The notes: generated by a model not told the origin, from the letters alone. A stretch of DNA of 64,000 nucleotides from CALJDF01 sp038121105 (GCA_038121105.1 JAYONB010000011.1:46038-110037); one strand, 5' to 3'. Counted from the first letter of the stretch, positions 25,728 to 34,768 are shown. Program-made: numbers and translations.

Positions 25728-27685
25728 AGGGCGCGCGCAAGCTTGGCCGCATCATGGGTTGCGGCCCAAATGCCGCGGGGCGACACGCAATCACCCACCG
25801 CATTGGCGCCTTCGGGGAACGCCGCGGCAACTGTGCCCGTAGCCAGCACGATAGAGTCGTAGGGCCCAAACGTTCGTCCGTCACGTGCTTTCACCGAGCC
25901 GTCCGTGATCTCTTCGATCACGGCGCCGCCAATAACTTCGATACCCGCAGCCTGGATGCGCCCCGTGATGGCCGGCAATTCGCGGGTAAACGTGAGGTCG
26001 GCTTCGCCCCAGGTGATCTCGGTCGTGGCCACCGTGACCTTGGAGACGTCGGGTTGGGCCGCAAGCGTTTCGGCGAGGGAGATCGCGCTCCACCCACCTT
26101 CCTCGTCGATGATCAGGACGCTCCCAGATACCGTTTTTTCGCCCCGCAGGACTTCGCGGCCATGGGGGAGACCAGCACCGCCCGGGATGCCGTCATGGAG
26201 CCACGGACGCAGCCTCCAGACCGCCGTAGGGCCCGGTTCGGCCCCCAGGGCCCAGACGACCTCATCGGCATCCAAGTCGGCGGCTGAGGCAACCATGGTG
26301 CCGAGTTTAATCTCGACTTGGCGCTGCCGCAGTTCGGTTTCCCACCAGGCTAGCGCCTCGCGCATTTCCTCACGATGTGGCGCCTGGGCGGCAAGCCGCA
26401 TTTGGCCGCCGAGTTGGTTTTGGCTCTCGTACAGCGTGACCCGGTGGCCCCGGGCCGCCGCGACCCGCGCCGCCTCCATCCCCGCCGGCCCCCCGCCTAC
26501 TACGGCAACCCTTTTGGGTGCCGCCGCCGGTTCCGGATTGAGCGACAATTCGCCTTCCCGCCCCGCGGTTGGATTGAGCACGCAGGATCCCGGAATACCC
26601 CTGAAGACAAACCCGGCACAGGCTTGGTTGCACGACATGCAAGGTCGGATCATGTCTTCACGATTCTCGATGATCTTGTTGGCCCATTCGGGCTCGGCGA
26701 CCCACGTGCGCGCCATCGCCACGACATCGGCACAGCCGCTGGCGATCATTTCCTCGGCATCGGCGGCAGACCGAATGCGCCCTGCGACGATGACCGGCAC
26801 ATCGAAGGCCGCCTTGAATTGCTTGGCTTCGTCGGCCAATTGATTGCGGCGCATATTCATAGGCGGGATGGTTTCGTGTCCCGCCCAACGCGATCCTGAA
26901 ATAACGCTAACCCAGTCGACCAACCCGGCGTCGGCCAGCATCTTCATGGCGGCGACCGATTCTTCGAGTTTGTAGTCGACCGGGGCGTAGGGGATGTGAT
27001 GCGACGTCGAAGTCCGCACGCCGACAGCCATATCGGGCCCCGCGGCGTTGCGCACTTCTTCGCAGATCTCGCGCACGATACGGGTTCGGTTCTCGAACGA
27101 ACCGCCGTAGGCGTCGGTGCGGTGGTTCATGGCGGGCGACAAAAACGACCCCAAAAGGTAGCTCGTCGCGGTTTGCACCTCCACGGCATCGAGCCCCGCC
27201 TCGCGGCACCGCCGGGTCGCCTCACCGTAAGCGGCGATCAATTCGCGAATCTCGGCGGTCGTGATCGCGCGGGGCGTTTCGCGGGTAATGCTGGGAATCG
27301 GCGAGGACGACACCGCCGCCTGACCTTCGATGTAGGTTACATTGTGACCTCCGTGCCACAACGTGATCGACAGCTTCGCGTCGGCCTCATGCACCGCGTC
27401 GCTCAACTTTCGCAAACTGGGCACCACGTCGTCGGAATAAAGGCGCACATTGAGAAAGCGGTTGCCCGTCGACCGATGGATCGGCGCCGATTCGGTCCCC
27501 AGCATGGCCGCGCCCCCCTGGGCGCGCGTTACGACGTAGTTGTGGAGGCGGTCGCTCACGCCACCGCTGCGGTCGTTGAGCCCCATGCCATGCGCGCTCA
27601 TGGTCGCGCGATGCTTGAGGGTCATCGGGCCGATCTTGATCGGAGACAAAAGATGCGGATAGCGGGTCTTTGGATCGTCGCTCAT
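25724..27685 (-). CDS. NADH:flavin oxidoreductase/old yellow enzyme with 4Fe-4S and FAD/NAD domains (copy 2)
   Basis: 653 residues. Layout is the same as copy 1: an FMN barrel with TSYLLGSFLSPAMNHRTDAY, a cluster motif CMSCNQAC with the fourth Cys 11 residues later (PGSC), and a C-terminal GGGPAGMEAARVAA and DDDGD-poor FAD/NAD part ending GDCVSPRGIW. Both copies share the WHGGHN variant and the C-terminal phrase RG-WAAT-DA. The copies are clearly homologous across their full length but diverged in detail (for example HETIPPMN against ADLMPTM), so the duplication is old. It is divergent from EamA copy 2, with 101 bases between. Confidence 0.88.
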   Translation of the reverse strand: MSDDPKTRYPHLLSPIKIGPMTLKHRATMSAHGMGLNDRSGGVSDRLHNYVVTRAQGGAAMLGTESAPIHRSTGNRFLNVRLYSDDVVPSLRKLSDAVHEADAKLSITLWHGGHNVTYIEGQAAVSSSPIPSITRETPRAITTAEIRELIAAYGEATRRCREAGLDAVEVQTATSYLLGSFLSPAMNHRTDAYGGSFENRTRIVREICEEVRNAAGPDMAVGVRTSTSHHIPYAPVDYKLEESVAAMKMLADAGLVDWVSVISGSRWAGHETIPPMNMRRNQLADEAKQFKAAFDVPVIVAGRIRSAADAEEMIASGCADVVAMARTWVAEPEWANKIIENREDMIRPCMSCNQACAGFVFRGIPGSCVLNPTAGREGELSLNPEPAAAPKRVAVVGGGPAGMEAARVAAARGHRVTLYESQNQLGGQMRLAAQAPHREEMREALAWWETELRQRQVEIKLGTMVASAADLDADEVVWALGAEPGPTAVWRLRPWLHDGIPGGAGLPHGREVLRGEKTVSGSVLIIDEEGGWSAISLAETLAAQPDVSKVTVATTEITWGEADLTFTRELPAITGRIQAAGIEVIGGAVIEEITDGSVKARDGRTFGPYDSIVLATGTVAAAFPEGANAVGDCVSPRGIWAATHDAAKLARAL

Positions 27686-27786
27686 GGTGGAACCTCCCCT
27701 TGGCCGACATTATGCCAGAGCCCGACCGGTTCGCCCTAGCGCCCCCTAAACGGCTAGTGTGCGCCTATGACGCTTGAGCCCCTTTT

Positions 27787-28632
27787 ATGACTGACAACCT
27801 GCGTGGCGCCCTGTGGATGTTCGGGATGGTCGTTTCGCTGTCTTTGCTGGCGATTGCGGCCCGCGAACTCGCGCCACGGCATAACCCGATGGAACTTCAG
27901 GTTGTCCGGCACGGCATGAGCCTCCTGATCCTTCTGCCTTTCGTCATTCGCGCCGGGTTTCGTCCGCTCCGAACCACCAACCTCAAGCTTCAGCTATTCC
28001 GCAACGTGTCGCACTTCGCGGCGACCGTGGGTTGGTACATCTCGGTGACGCTTCTGCCTTTGGCCGAGGTGTTCGCGATCGAATTTACCACGCCGGTGTG
28101 GGTGGCGCTGCTGGCAGTCTTATTCCTGGGCGAAAGGATGAATGTCGGGCGCGTTGTCGCGCTCGTTCTCGGAATCGCCGGCATCTTGGTGATTCTGCGC
28201 CCGGGATTCACAGACGTCGGCGCCGGCACCTGGCTGATGGTTGCGACGGCGTTCGGCTTTGCGGTGGCCAATGCCTGCACCAAGGGGCTGACCCGCACTG
28301 ATAGCGTCCTCACCTTGCTCTTATGGATGTCGATGCTCCAGGGCACGATGGCCCTGATCGGCGCGTCCTTCGAGTGGACCCCGCCGATCGTCGAAGAAAT
28401 CCCCTGGCTCATGGTGATTGGGGTTAGCGGGTTGGCGGCGCATTATTCGTTCGCCAAAGCGCTGACCCTCGCCGACGTATCGCTGGTTAATCCTGTCGAC
28501 TTTTTGCGCCTCCCACTGATCGCGGTTGTCGGGTTTCTCGCCTACGGCGAAGGGGTCGACATTTTGGTGCTGGTCGGCGCCGGATTGATCTTCGTCGGCA
28601 ACTATTATTCGATCCGCCGTGAAAGCCGTTAG
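27787..28632 (+). CDS. DMT-superfamily EamA transporter (copy 2)
   Basis: 281 residues with ten hydrophobic segments and the two-repeat EamA layout. It resembles copy 1 along its length (LPLAEVFAIEFTTPVWVALLAV against LPLASVFAIEFTAPVWVAVLAV). It stands divergent from flavoprotein copy 2 exactly as copy 1 does (after the oxidase) from flavoprotein copy 1. It converges on the cupin gene with a 7-base gap. Confidence 0.87.
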   Translation: MTDNLRGALWMFGMVVSLSLLAIAARELAPRHNPMELQVVRHGMSLLILLPFVIRAGFRPLRTTNLKLQLFRNVSHFAATVGWYISVTLLPLAEVFAIEFTTPVWVALLAVLFLGERMNVGRVVALVLGIAGILVILRPGFTDVGAGTWLMVATAFGFAVANACTKGLTRTDSVLTLLLWMSMLQGTMALIGASFEWTPPIVEEIPWLMVIGVSGLAAHYSFAKALTLADVSLVNPVDFLRLPLIAVVGFLAYGEGVDILVLVGAGLIFVGNYYSIRRESR

Positions 28633-28639
28633 GCGCCGC

Positions 28640-29107
28640 CTAGTAGGGCGTGCCGTCTTTGTGCAGGAACTGGGGCTTGCCGTCGGCGTCGAACTGGAAC
28701 CTCATGTCGATATCGGGATAGGCCCCGGCATCGCCGGGCATGCGATCGCCGATCTCAAGGTAGGCCGCCGGCTTGTCGGTCCGATTGACGAGGTGATGCC
28801 CATCGGGCTCTCCTCCCGGGAACCCGGCCGACATCCCCGGGGTTAGAAGTTCCTCCCCGGCATCGGTGACCAAAACCAATTCGCCCTCCAGCACCCAGAC
28901 GAATTCGTCCTGTACCTCGTGCCAATGACGCTGTGCGGAGGCCTGTCCAGGCGGTAGGACAACATAGTTCACCCCATAATTTTTCAGTCCCACGGCGTCG
29001 CCAAGCCGGTGTTTCTCGCGCTTGTTGCAGATTTCATCGTGCGGCGGGGGGTATCCCGTCCCGATGGCAGGCGTAACATCCTTTGGGTTTTTGATGACGT
29101 GCGACAT
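28640..29107 (-). CDS. Cupin-domain protein
   Basis: 155 residues with a single conserved beta-barrel cupin. The first motif contains HWHEVQDEFVWVLEGELVL and the second has PDGHHLVNRT, supplying three or four histidines plus Glu for a metal. Small cupins of this kind act as isomerases, dioxygenases or sugar/organic-acid binding proteins; the function is not visible. It may be co-transcribed after isovaleryl-CoA dehydrogenase (45 bases upstream on the same strand). Confidence 0.8.
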   Translation of the reverse strand: MSHVIKNPKDVTPAIGTGYPPPHDEICNKREKHRLGDAVGLKNYGVNYVVLPPGQASAQRHWHEVQDEFVWVLEGELVLVTDAGEELLTPGMSAGFPGGEPDGHHLVNRTDKPAAYLEIGDRMPGDAGAYPDIDMRFQFDADGKPQFLHKDGTPY

Positions 29108-29152
29108 TTATTGGTCCTCCCTTGAATACGGACGTTCTGACTTGAGTCGTAA

Positions 29153-30325
29153 CTAGGTCGTCTCTTGGAATATCTCGCGCCCAATGAGCATGCGGCGGAT
29201 TTCCGACGTGCCGGCACCGATCTCGTAGAGCTTGGCGTCACGCACGTACCGGCCTGTGGGGTAGTCGTTGACGTAGCCGTTGCCGCCCAGGCATTGGACC
29301 GCGTCGAGCGCCACCTGCGTGGCTTTTTCGGCCGCATAGAGGATAGCCCCAGCTGCATCTTTACGGGTGACGCGACCTTTGTCGCACGCGCGCGCGACCG
29401 TGTAGACGTAGGCCTTGCAAGCGTTCGTCGTGGTGTACATGTCGGCTAGTTTGCCCTGCATGAGCTGGAACATGCCGATGGGCTGCCCGAACTGTTCGCG
29501 TTCGTGAACGTAGGGCACCACCGTGTCGAGGCAGGCCTGCATGATCCCTAAGGGACCGCCGGAGAGCACCGCACGTTCGTAGTCCAGGCCGCTCATCAAG
29601 ACGCGGACGCCTTGCCCTTCTTCGCCGAGTATGTTTTCCGCCGGCACTTCGCAGTCCTCGAAAACGAGTTCGCCGGTGTCGGACCCACGCATGCCGAGCT
29701 TGTCGAGTTTCTGCGCTGTCGAGAACCCCTTGAACCCGCGCTCAATGATGAAAGCCGTGATCCCACGCGAACCCGCATCGGGGTCCGTCTTGGCATAGAC
29801 CACGAGGGTATCGGCGACGGGGCCGTTGGTAATCCAAAACTTGCTACCATTCAGAATGTAGCGATCACCCTTGCGTTGGGCCCGAAGCTTCATGGAGACG
29901 ACATCGGAGCCTGCACCGGCCTCGCTCATCGCAAGCGCCCCGACATGCTCGCCCGAGATGAGCTTCGGCAGGTAGCGTCTTTTTTGGTCTTCCGATCCGT
30001 TCAGGCGCAGCTGGTTGACGCATAGGTTCGAGTGGGCACCGTAAGAAAGCCCCACCGCCGCCGACCCTCGGCTGAGCTCTTCCATGGCGACGAGATGTTC
30101 GAGATAGCCCATGCCCGCCCCGCCGTATTCTTCCTCAACGGTTACGCCGAGGAGTCCAGCCTCACCCATCTTGCGCCACAGGCCCTCGGGCCAGGCGTTG
30201 GTTTGGTCCATTTCGCTCGCGATGGGGGCCACATGATCGGCAGCGAAGGACATGACCGTATCACGCAGCATGTCGGCGGTATCGCCGAGGTCGAAATCGA
30301 AGGAAGGCAGCTGGTTGAGAATCAT
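29153..30325 (-). CDS. ivd: Isovaleryl-CoA dehydrogenase
   Basis: 390 residues, an acyl-CoA dehydrogenase. The catalytic base sits at Glu250 in GLDYERAVLSGGPLG, the helix-G position used by isovaleryl-CoA dehydrogenases, while the position of the usual base near the C-terminus has YEIGAGTSEIRR with no Glu. This pattern favours IVD over short- or medium-chain enzymes. The FAD/signature segments MSEAGAGSDVVSM and AVQCLGGNGYVNDYP are present. It converts isovaleryl-CoA to 3-methylcrotonyl-CoA, the substrate of the MCC operon at 11.7-16 kb; the two loci are 13 kb apart. A PaaI-type thioesterase gene is 19 bases upstream. Confidence 0.92.
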   Translation of the reverse strand: MILNQLPSFDFDLGDTADMLRDTVMSFAADHVAPIASEMDQTNAWPEGLWRKMGEAGLLGVTVEEEYGGAGMGYLEHLVAMEELSRGSAAVGLSYGAHSNLCVNQLRLNGSEDQKRRYLPKLISGEHVGALAMSEAGAGSDVVSMKLRAQRKGDRYILNGSKFWITNGPVADTLVVYAKTDPDAGSRGITAFIIERGFKGFSTAQKLDKLGMRGSDTGELVFEDCEVPAENILGEEGQGVRVLMSGLDYERAVLSGGPLGIMQACLDTVVPYVHEREQFGQPIGMFQLMQGKLADMYTTTNACKAYVYTVARACDKGRVTRKDAAGAILYAAEKATQVALDAVQCLGGNGYVNDYPTGRYVRDAKLYEIGAGTSEIRRMLIGREIFQETT

Positions 30326-30344
30326 CGCCGACAGAATAACCGGG

Positions 30345-30764
30345 CTACGGCTTGTGCCGCAGAACCATTTGGGTGCACCGGAAACTGGCGATCACCTTGC
30401 CGTCTTGGCGGGCCACATCGGCATCCCATACCTGCGTGGTACGACCACCGTGGATCATGCGTGCCGAACAGGTGACGGTCCCCGAGGTCGCTGTGCCCAT
30501 GTAATTGCATTTAAGCTCGATGGTCGTGAAGCCCACGGCACCCTCTGGTTTTGATCCCTGGCACCCCGAACCACACACGGTATCCGCAAGGCCAACCACT
30601 GCTGCGCCATGCAGGTAACCGGTCGGCGTAAGGTGCTGCGGGCCCACTCGCATCTCGCCTTCGGCCTTGCCATGCTCGACATGGGTCATGGCGATGCTGA
30701 GATAACCCGGAAAATGTTCCTTGGCAGCTGCGTTGAAACCTTCTGCAGTCGTCAAATCGCTCAT
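30345..30764 (-). CDS. PaaI-type hotdog-fold thioesterase
   Basis: 139 residues. The hotdog motif LTPTGYLHGAAVVGLADTVCG contains HGxxxxLxD-like residues typical of PaaI/YdiI thioesterases, and the C-terminal strand IELKCNYMG and WDADV follow. Such enzymes hydrolyse aryl- or short-chain acyl-CoA when a catabolic pathway stalls, freeing CoA. Its place just upstream of ivd, with 19 bases between them, suggests release of isovaleryl-CoA-type intermediates; the true acyl group is not known. The mgtE stop lies 8 bases upstream. Confidence 0.85.
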   Translation of the reverse strand: MSDLTTAEGFNAAAKEHFPGYLSIAMTHVEHGKAEGEMRVGPQHLTPTGYLHGAAVVGLADTVCGSGCQGSKPEGAVGFTTIELKCNYMGTATSGTVTCSARMIHGGRTTQVWDADVARQDGKVIASFRCTQMVLRHKP

Positions 30765-30772
30765 TCACCCTC

Positions 30773-32179
30773 CTAGAGCAAAAACCAGGCCGCAAGGCCG
30801 AGAAACGCAAAGAACCCGACGACGTCAGTTACTGTGGTCACAAAAACCGTGGCGGCAAGCGCAGGGTCCACTCCGATTCGATTAAGCCCCAACGGGATCA
30901 AGATTCCCGAAAACCCCGCCGCCATCATGTTGATGATCATGGCCGCCAGAATAACCAACGCCAGACCGAGATCGCCAAACCAAAAATACGCACCAATACC
31001 GCACAAGACAGCGAAGGCCACGCCGTTGATGAAGCTCACGATGAGCTCTTTGTTGACCAGACGGAGGGCGTTCGAACCGGTGATATCGCGCATGGCCAAC
31101 GCGCGTACGGTGACCGTCAAGGCCTGCGTGCCGGCGTTGCCGCCCATCGACGCAACGATCGGCATGAGGATCGCTAGCGCCACGATCTGCTCGATCGTGC
31201 CGCCAAACACTGAAATCACCAGCGATGCAATCACCGCCGTCAATAGATTGACCAAAAGCCAAACCGAACGGCCGCGGACGATATCGACGACACCGTCGTG
31301 GATTCCGGCCCCACCTGCACGCGTGAGACGGCGGAGATCCTCTTCGGCCTCTTCTTGGATCACGTCGGCGATATCGTCGTGCATGATGACACCGACCAAT
31401 CGGCCCGACGGATCGACAACCGGCGCGGAGGCCCAGTCGTATTGCTGGAACAAATAGGCCACCTCTTCTTGATCCATGTCGACCGGCAGAACGCGAATAT
31501 CGCCGTCCATGATGTCGTCGATCGGCACCGGACGGCGCGTGCGCAGCAAAGTATTTAACGGCAGCGTCCCGATCGGGTGATGATCGGCGTCGATAAGAAT
31601 CAGCTGGTAAAAGTCCTCCGGCAAATCTTCGGTCTCGCGCAAGTAGTCGATTACCTGGCCGACATTCCAATAAGACGGCACGGCAATCAGATCGCGCTGC
31701 ATCAATCGCCCGGCGGAATGCTCCGGATAGGAGAGGGCTTGTTCGATTTCCGCGCGATCCGTTTCGTCGAGCTGGTCGAGAACCTCGCGCTGTAAGTGAG
31801 CGTCGAGGTCATCGAGCACCTCAAGAGCGTCATCTGTCTCGAGTTCAGAAACTGCCGCCGCCGTGCTCTCGCTCCCGAGGCGGTCGACCACGTCCTCAAG
31901 GACGGTGTCGTTGAGTTCGGTGAGAACTTCAGGGTCGAGGGTCTCTTGGATCGCATCGATGAGCGCGGAGCGGTGGGCCGGGTCGATGGTTTCAATGAGG
32001 TCCGCAACATCGGCCGCGTGAAGGTCTGAAACGACATCTGCAGCGGCATCTATCTCGCCCGCCTCCAGCGCGTCTTCTACGGCATTGACGACCTCGAGAG
32101 GTAGTCCGACCGGCGGCTCGACGGTGTCAATCACCCCGGCCGGTTCGCCTTTGTCCGGATCATGGGGTGTCTGGGTCAT
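30773..32179 (-). CDS. mgtE: Magnesium transporter MgtE
   Basis: 468 residues. It has the acidic N-terminal MgtE domain, a pair of CBS domains (about 150-280), and a C-terminal membrane part of five segments including MPIVASMGGNAGTQALTVTVRALA, the pore-lining helix signature. The channel conducts Mg2+ and closes when the cytosolic domain binds Mg2+. The ATG at 32179 starts MTQTPHDPDK; an ATG at 32227 would overlap malic enzyme and adds unrelated residues. It lies 7 bases after the malic enzyme gene and is probably co-transcribed, though no link in function is obvious. Confidence 0.93.
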   Translation of the reverse strand: MTQTPHDPDKGEPAGVIDTVEPPVGLPLEVVNAVEDALEAGEIDAAADVVSDLHAADVADLIETIDPAHRSALIDAIQETLDPEVLTELNDTVLEDVVDRLGSESTAAAVSELETDDALEVLDDLDAHLQREVLDQLDETDRAEIEQALSYPEHSAGRLMQRDLIAVPSYWNVGQVIDYLRETEDLPEDFYQLILIDADHHPIGTLPLNTLLRTRRPVPIDDIMDGDIRVLPVDMDQEEVAYLFQQYDWASAPVVDPSGRLVGVIMHDDIADVIQEEAEEDLRRLTRAGGAGIHDGVVDIVRGRSVWLLVNLLTAVIASLVISVFGGTIEQIVALAILMPIVASMGGNAGTQALTVTVRALAMRDITGSNALRLVNKELIVSFINGVAFAVLCGIGAYFWFGDLGLALVILAAMIINMMAAGFSGILIPLGLNRIGVDPALAATVFVTTVTDVVGFFAFLGLAAWFLL

Positions 32180-32186
32180 GAAGAGA

Positions 32187-34472
32187 TCAGCCGGCGGTGC
32201 GCGATGCAGCGCCTTGCGCTTGGACAACGGCGAGCGCGCTCATGTTGACCAAGCCGCGAACCGAAATAGACGGCGTCACGATGTGTGCCGAGCGGTCGAG
32301 ACCGGCCAAAATTGGACCGACGGAAAGGCCGTCCGTCATCGACCGAGCGACGGTGAAAGCAATATTGGCCGCATCGACATTGGGGAAGATGAGGAGATTT
32401 GCTTCTCCTTTGAGGTCCGAGCCGGGAAACACGCGGTCGCGAACGACTTCGGACAGTGCGGCATCGCCCTGCATTTCGCCCTCAACCTCGAGTTCAGGTG
32501 CGCGTTCATGGATCAATGCGAGCGCCTCGCGCATCTTGTCCGCGGAGGGGTTGTGATGGGTCCCGAAGTTCGAATGCGACAAGAGCGCTATCTTGGGCAC
32601 CAGCCCAAATCTTTGGACCGCCGAGGCCGACAGGATCGCCGTCTCCGCGATCTGGGCCGCCGTTGGGTCGTAGTTGACGTTGGTATCGGCGAAGAACACC
32701 GTGCCGCGCGGCGCGACGAGTACCTGGATGGCACACAAGTTCGCAACGCCCTCGCGCCGACCGATGATGTCTTCGACGTACTGAAGCTGGCGGGCATAGC
32801 GCCCGATGACACCGCAGATAAGCGCATCGGCGTCGCCCCGGCGGACCGCCAAGGCCCCGATCACCGAATTGCGCGTTCGAACCGTTGCCTGCGCGGTATC
32901 AGGCGAAACGCCTTTTCGCCGCATCACGGTGTGGTACTCGGTCCAGTAGTCGCGGAATCGCGGATCGCCCTGCGGGTCGATGAGTTCCACATCTTTGTCG
33001 AGATCGAACCGCAGTCCCATTTTCTCGTGCCGCATCTCGATCACGAATCGGCGCCCAATGAGGATCGGCTTAGCAAGACCGTCATCGATCACGATCTGCA
33101 CCGCCCGCAAGACGCTTTCTTCCTCACCCTCGGCATACGCGAGGCGTAGCGGCTCGTCCCGCGCGCGATCGAACACGGGCTTCATAACAAAACTGGTGCG
33201 ATAGACCGTGCGGGCGAGTTTATCGCGATAGGCCTGGAAGTCCTCAATCGGACGGGTGGCGACGCCGGACTCCATCGCCGCCTTTGCAACGGCGGGCGCC
33301 ACTTCGACAATGAGGCGTGGATCGAACGGCTTGGGGATTAGGTATTCGGGTCCAAAATCGAGCGACTGCCCAGCATAGGCCTTGGCCACAACATCGGTTG
33401 CCTCTGCCATCGCCAAATCTGCGATCGCCTTCACCGCAGCGAGTTTCATTTCTTCGTTGATCTCCGTGGCGCCGACATCAAGCGCGCCCCGGAAGATAAA
33501 CGGAAAGCAAAGCACGTTATTGACCTGGTTCGGGTAGTCCGACCGCCCGGTGGCGATGACCGCGTCCGGACGTACTTCTTTTGCATCCTCTGGTTTGATC
33601 TCCGGCGTCGGGTTGGCCAGTGCCAAGATCAGCGGCTTCTCGCCCATCGTCTTGACCATATCTTTGGACAAAACGCCCGGGCCCGACACGCCAAGAAAGA
33701 TGTCGGCACCGTCCACAGCATCGGCAAGCGTGCGCGCGTTGGTGTTGGCCGCGTAACGGCCTTTGTAAGGGTCTAGCGTCTCTTCGCGACCGTGATAGAC
33801 AACGCCCTTTCGATCGACGACGAGAATGTTGTCGGGCTTCATGCCCATGCTGACCATCAGGTCGAGGCATGCGAGCGCCGCCGCGCCTGCGCCCGAACAC
33901 ACGAGCTTGGTCTTGTCGATTTCCTTGCCGACGACGCGCAGACCGTTGTAGAGCGCGGCGGCGACGCAAATCGCCGTTCCATGCTGGTCGTCGTGGAACA
34001 CAGGAATGTTCATGCGTTCGCGCAGCGCTTTCTCGATCACGAAGCACTCGGGCGCCTTGATGTCTTCAAGGTTGATGCCGCCGAAGGTCGGTTCCAGCGC
34101 GGCTACCGCTTCGATGAACTTCTGGGGATCGCTTTGGTCGACTTCGATATCGAAGACATCGATATCGGCAAACTTTTTGAACAAGACCCCCTTCCCCTCC
34201 ATAACCGGTTTAGAGGCGAGCGGCCCGATATTGCCGAGCCCAAGTACTGCGGTGCCGTTCGAGATCACGCCAACCAGATTGCCGCGCACGGTGTAGTCGG
34301 CGGCCGCGGCCGGATTGGCGACGATCTCGTTGCATGCGGCCGCCACGCCGGGGGAATAGGCCAACGACAAATCGCGCTGGTTCGCCAGGTTCTTGGTGGG
34401 AGTGACGCTGATTTTTCCGGGTGTTGGCCAGCGGTGATACTCCAGGGCCATTTGGTCCAGTTCGTCCGCCAT
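32187..34472 (-). CDS. maeB: NADP-dependent malic enzyme with C-terminal phosphotransacetylase-like domain
   Basis: 761 residues, the length of the MaeB class. The malic enzyme part (1 to about 430) has KNLANQRDLSLAYSPGVAAACNEI at the N-terminus and the NAD(P)-binding block around VCSGAGAAALACLDL. The C-terminal third is homologous to phosphate acetyltransferase and is regulatory in relatives, where acetyl-CoA and metabolites control activity. It decarboxylates malate to pyruvate with NADP+, feeding gluconeogenesis and NADPH. AAGAGG lies about nine bases before the ATG at 34472. An 88-base gap separates it from the tRNA-Leu terminator. Confidence 0.94.
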   Translation of the reverse strand: MADELDQMALEYHRWPTPGKISVTPTKNLANQRDLSLAYSPGVAAACNEIVANPAAAADYTVRGNLVGVISNGTAVLGLGNIGPLASKPVMEGKGVLFKKFADIDVFDIEVDQSDPQKFIEAVAALEPTFGGINLEDIKAPECFVIEKALRERMNIPVFHDDQHGTAICVAAALYNGLRVVGKEIDKTKLVCSGAGAAALACLDLMVSMGMKPDNILVVDRKGVVYHGREETLDPYKGRYAANTNARTLADAVDGADIFLGVSGPGVLSKDMVKTMGEKPLILALANPTPEIKPEDAKEVRPDAVIATGRSDYPNQVNNVLCFPFIFRGALDVGATEINEEMKLAAVKAIADLAMAEATDVVAKAYAGQSLDFGPEYLIPKPFDPRLIVEVAPAVAKAAMESGVATRPIEDFQAYRDKLARTVYRTSFVMKPVFDRARDEPLRLAYAEGEEESVLRAVQIVIDDGLAKPILIGRRFVIEMRHEKMGLRFDLDKDVELIDPQGDPRFRDYWTEYHTVMRRKGVSPDTAQATVRTRNSVIGALAVRRGDADALICGVIGRYARQLQYVEDIIGRREGVANLCAIQVLVAPRGTVFFADTNVNYDPTAAQIAETAILSASAVQRFGLVPKIALLSHSNFGTHHNPSADKMREALALIHERAPELEVEGEMQGDAALSEVVRDRVFPGSDLKGEANLLIFPNVDAANIAFTVARSMTDGLSVGPILAGLDRSAHIVTPSISVRGLVNMSALAVVQAQGAASRTAG

Positions 34473-34560
34473 ATCCGTAACCTCTTATTTGTCTAATCCG
34501 CCGCCCCGACCGGCCAGCTAAAGTGCGACCCTAGAGCCTTTGCTGGGTCCAAGAAACACC

Positions 34561-34590
34561 AAAGCCCGCGGGGCTTCCCCAGCGGGCTTT
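34561..34590 (-). terminator. Rho-independent terminator after tRNA-Leu
   Basis: Reading leftward after the tRNA, AAAGCCCGC (34582-34590) pairs perfectly with GCGGGCTTT (34561-34569); the 12-base loop itself contains a short GGGG/CCCC inner stem. A T-rich stretch (GGTGTTTCTTGG) follows. The stem is long and GC-rich, so termination is likely although the T-tract is not perfect. Confidence 0.7.
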
Positions 34591-34596
34591 GAGTGG

Positions 34597-34684
34597 TGGT
34601 GCGGTCGAGAAGACTCGAACTTCCACGGGATTAACTCCCACAGCGACCTCAACGCTGCGCGTCTACCAATTCCGCCACGACCGC
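34597..34684 (-). tRNA. tRNA-Leu (anticodon GAG)
   Basis: The complementary strand folds into a class II tRNA: acceptor GCGGTCG pairs with CGACCGC before the discriminator A and an encoded CCA end at 34597-34599. The D region GGCGGAATTGGTAGACGC, an anticodon stem CAGCG/CGCTG around the loop TTGAGGT (anticodon GAG), a long variable arm (TGGGAGTTAATCCCG) and TTCGAGT in the T arm are all present. The tRNA reads CUC and CUU codons. It is a single gene in its own short transcript, followed by a terminator. Confidence 0.95.
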
Positions 34685-34695
34685 TCGGTGGCAGC

Positions 34696-34724
34696 CGAAT
34701 AGCAAATCTGGTTCACCGCATCAA
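34696..34724 (-). promoter_or_regulatory. Candidate promoter for tRNA-Leu
   Basis: Leftward, TTGATG (34719-34724) and TATTCG (34696-34701) are 17 bases apart and would start transcription about 6 bases before the tRNA. The -35 matches four of six consensus bases, the -10 fewer. The position is right for a tRNA promoter, but the boxes are weak. Confidence 0.45.
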
Positions 34725-34768
34725 GCGGTACCGCCCAGACATCCTTGGTTTTCGGGGGTTTTGTTCGG

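Noticed and set aside
32085..33149. Open frame antisense to maeB
   Set aside because: Same reason as other antisense frames in GC-rich genes; maeB is certain.
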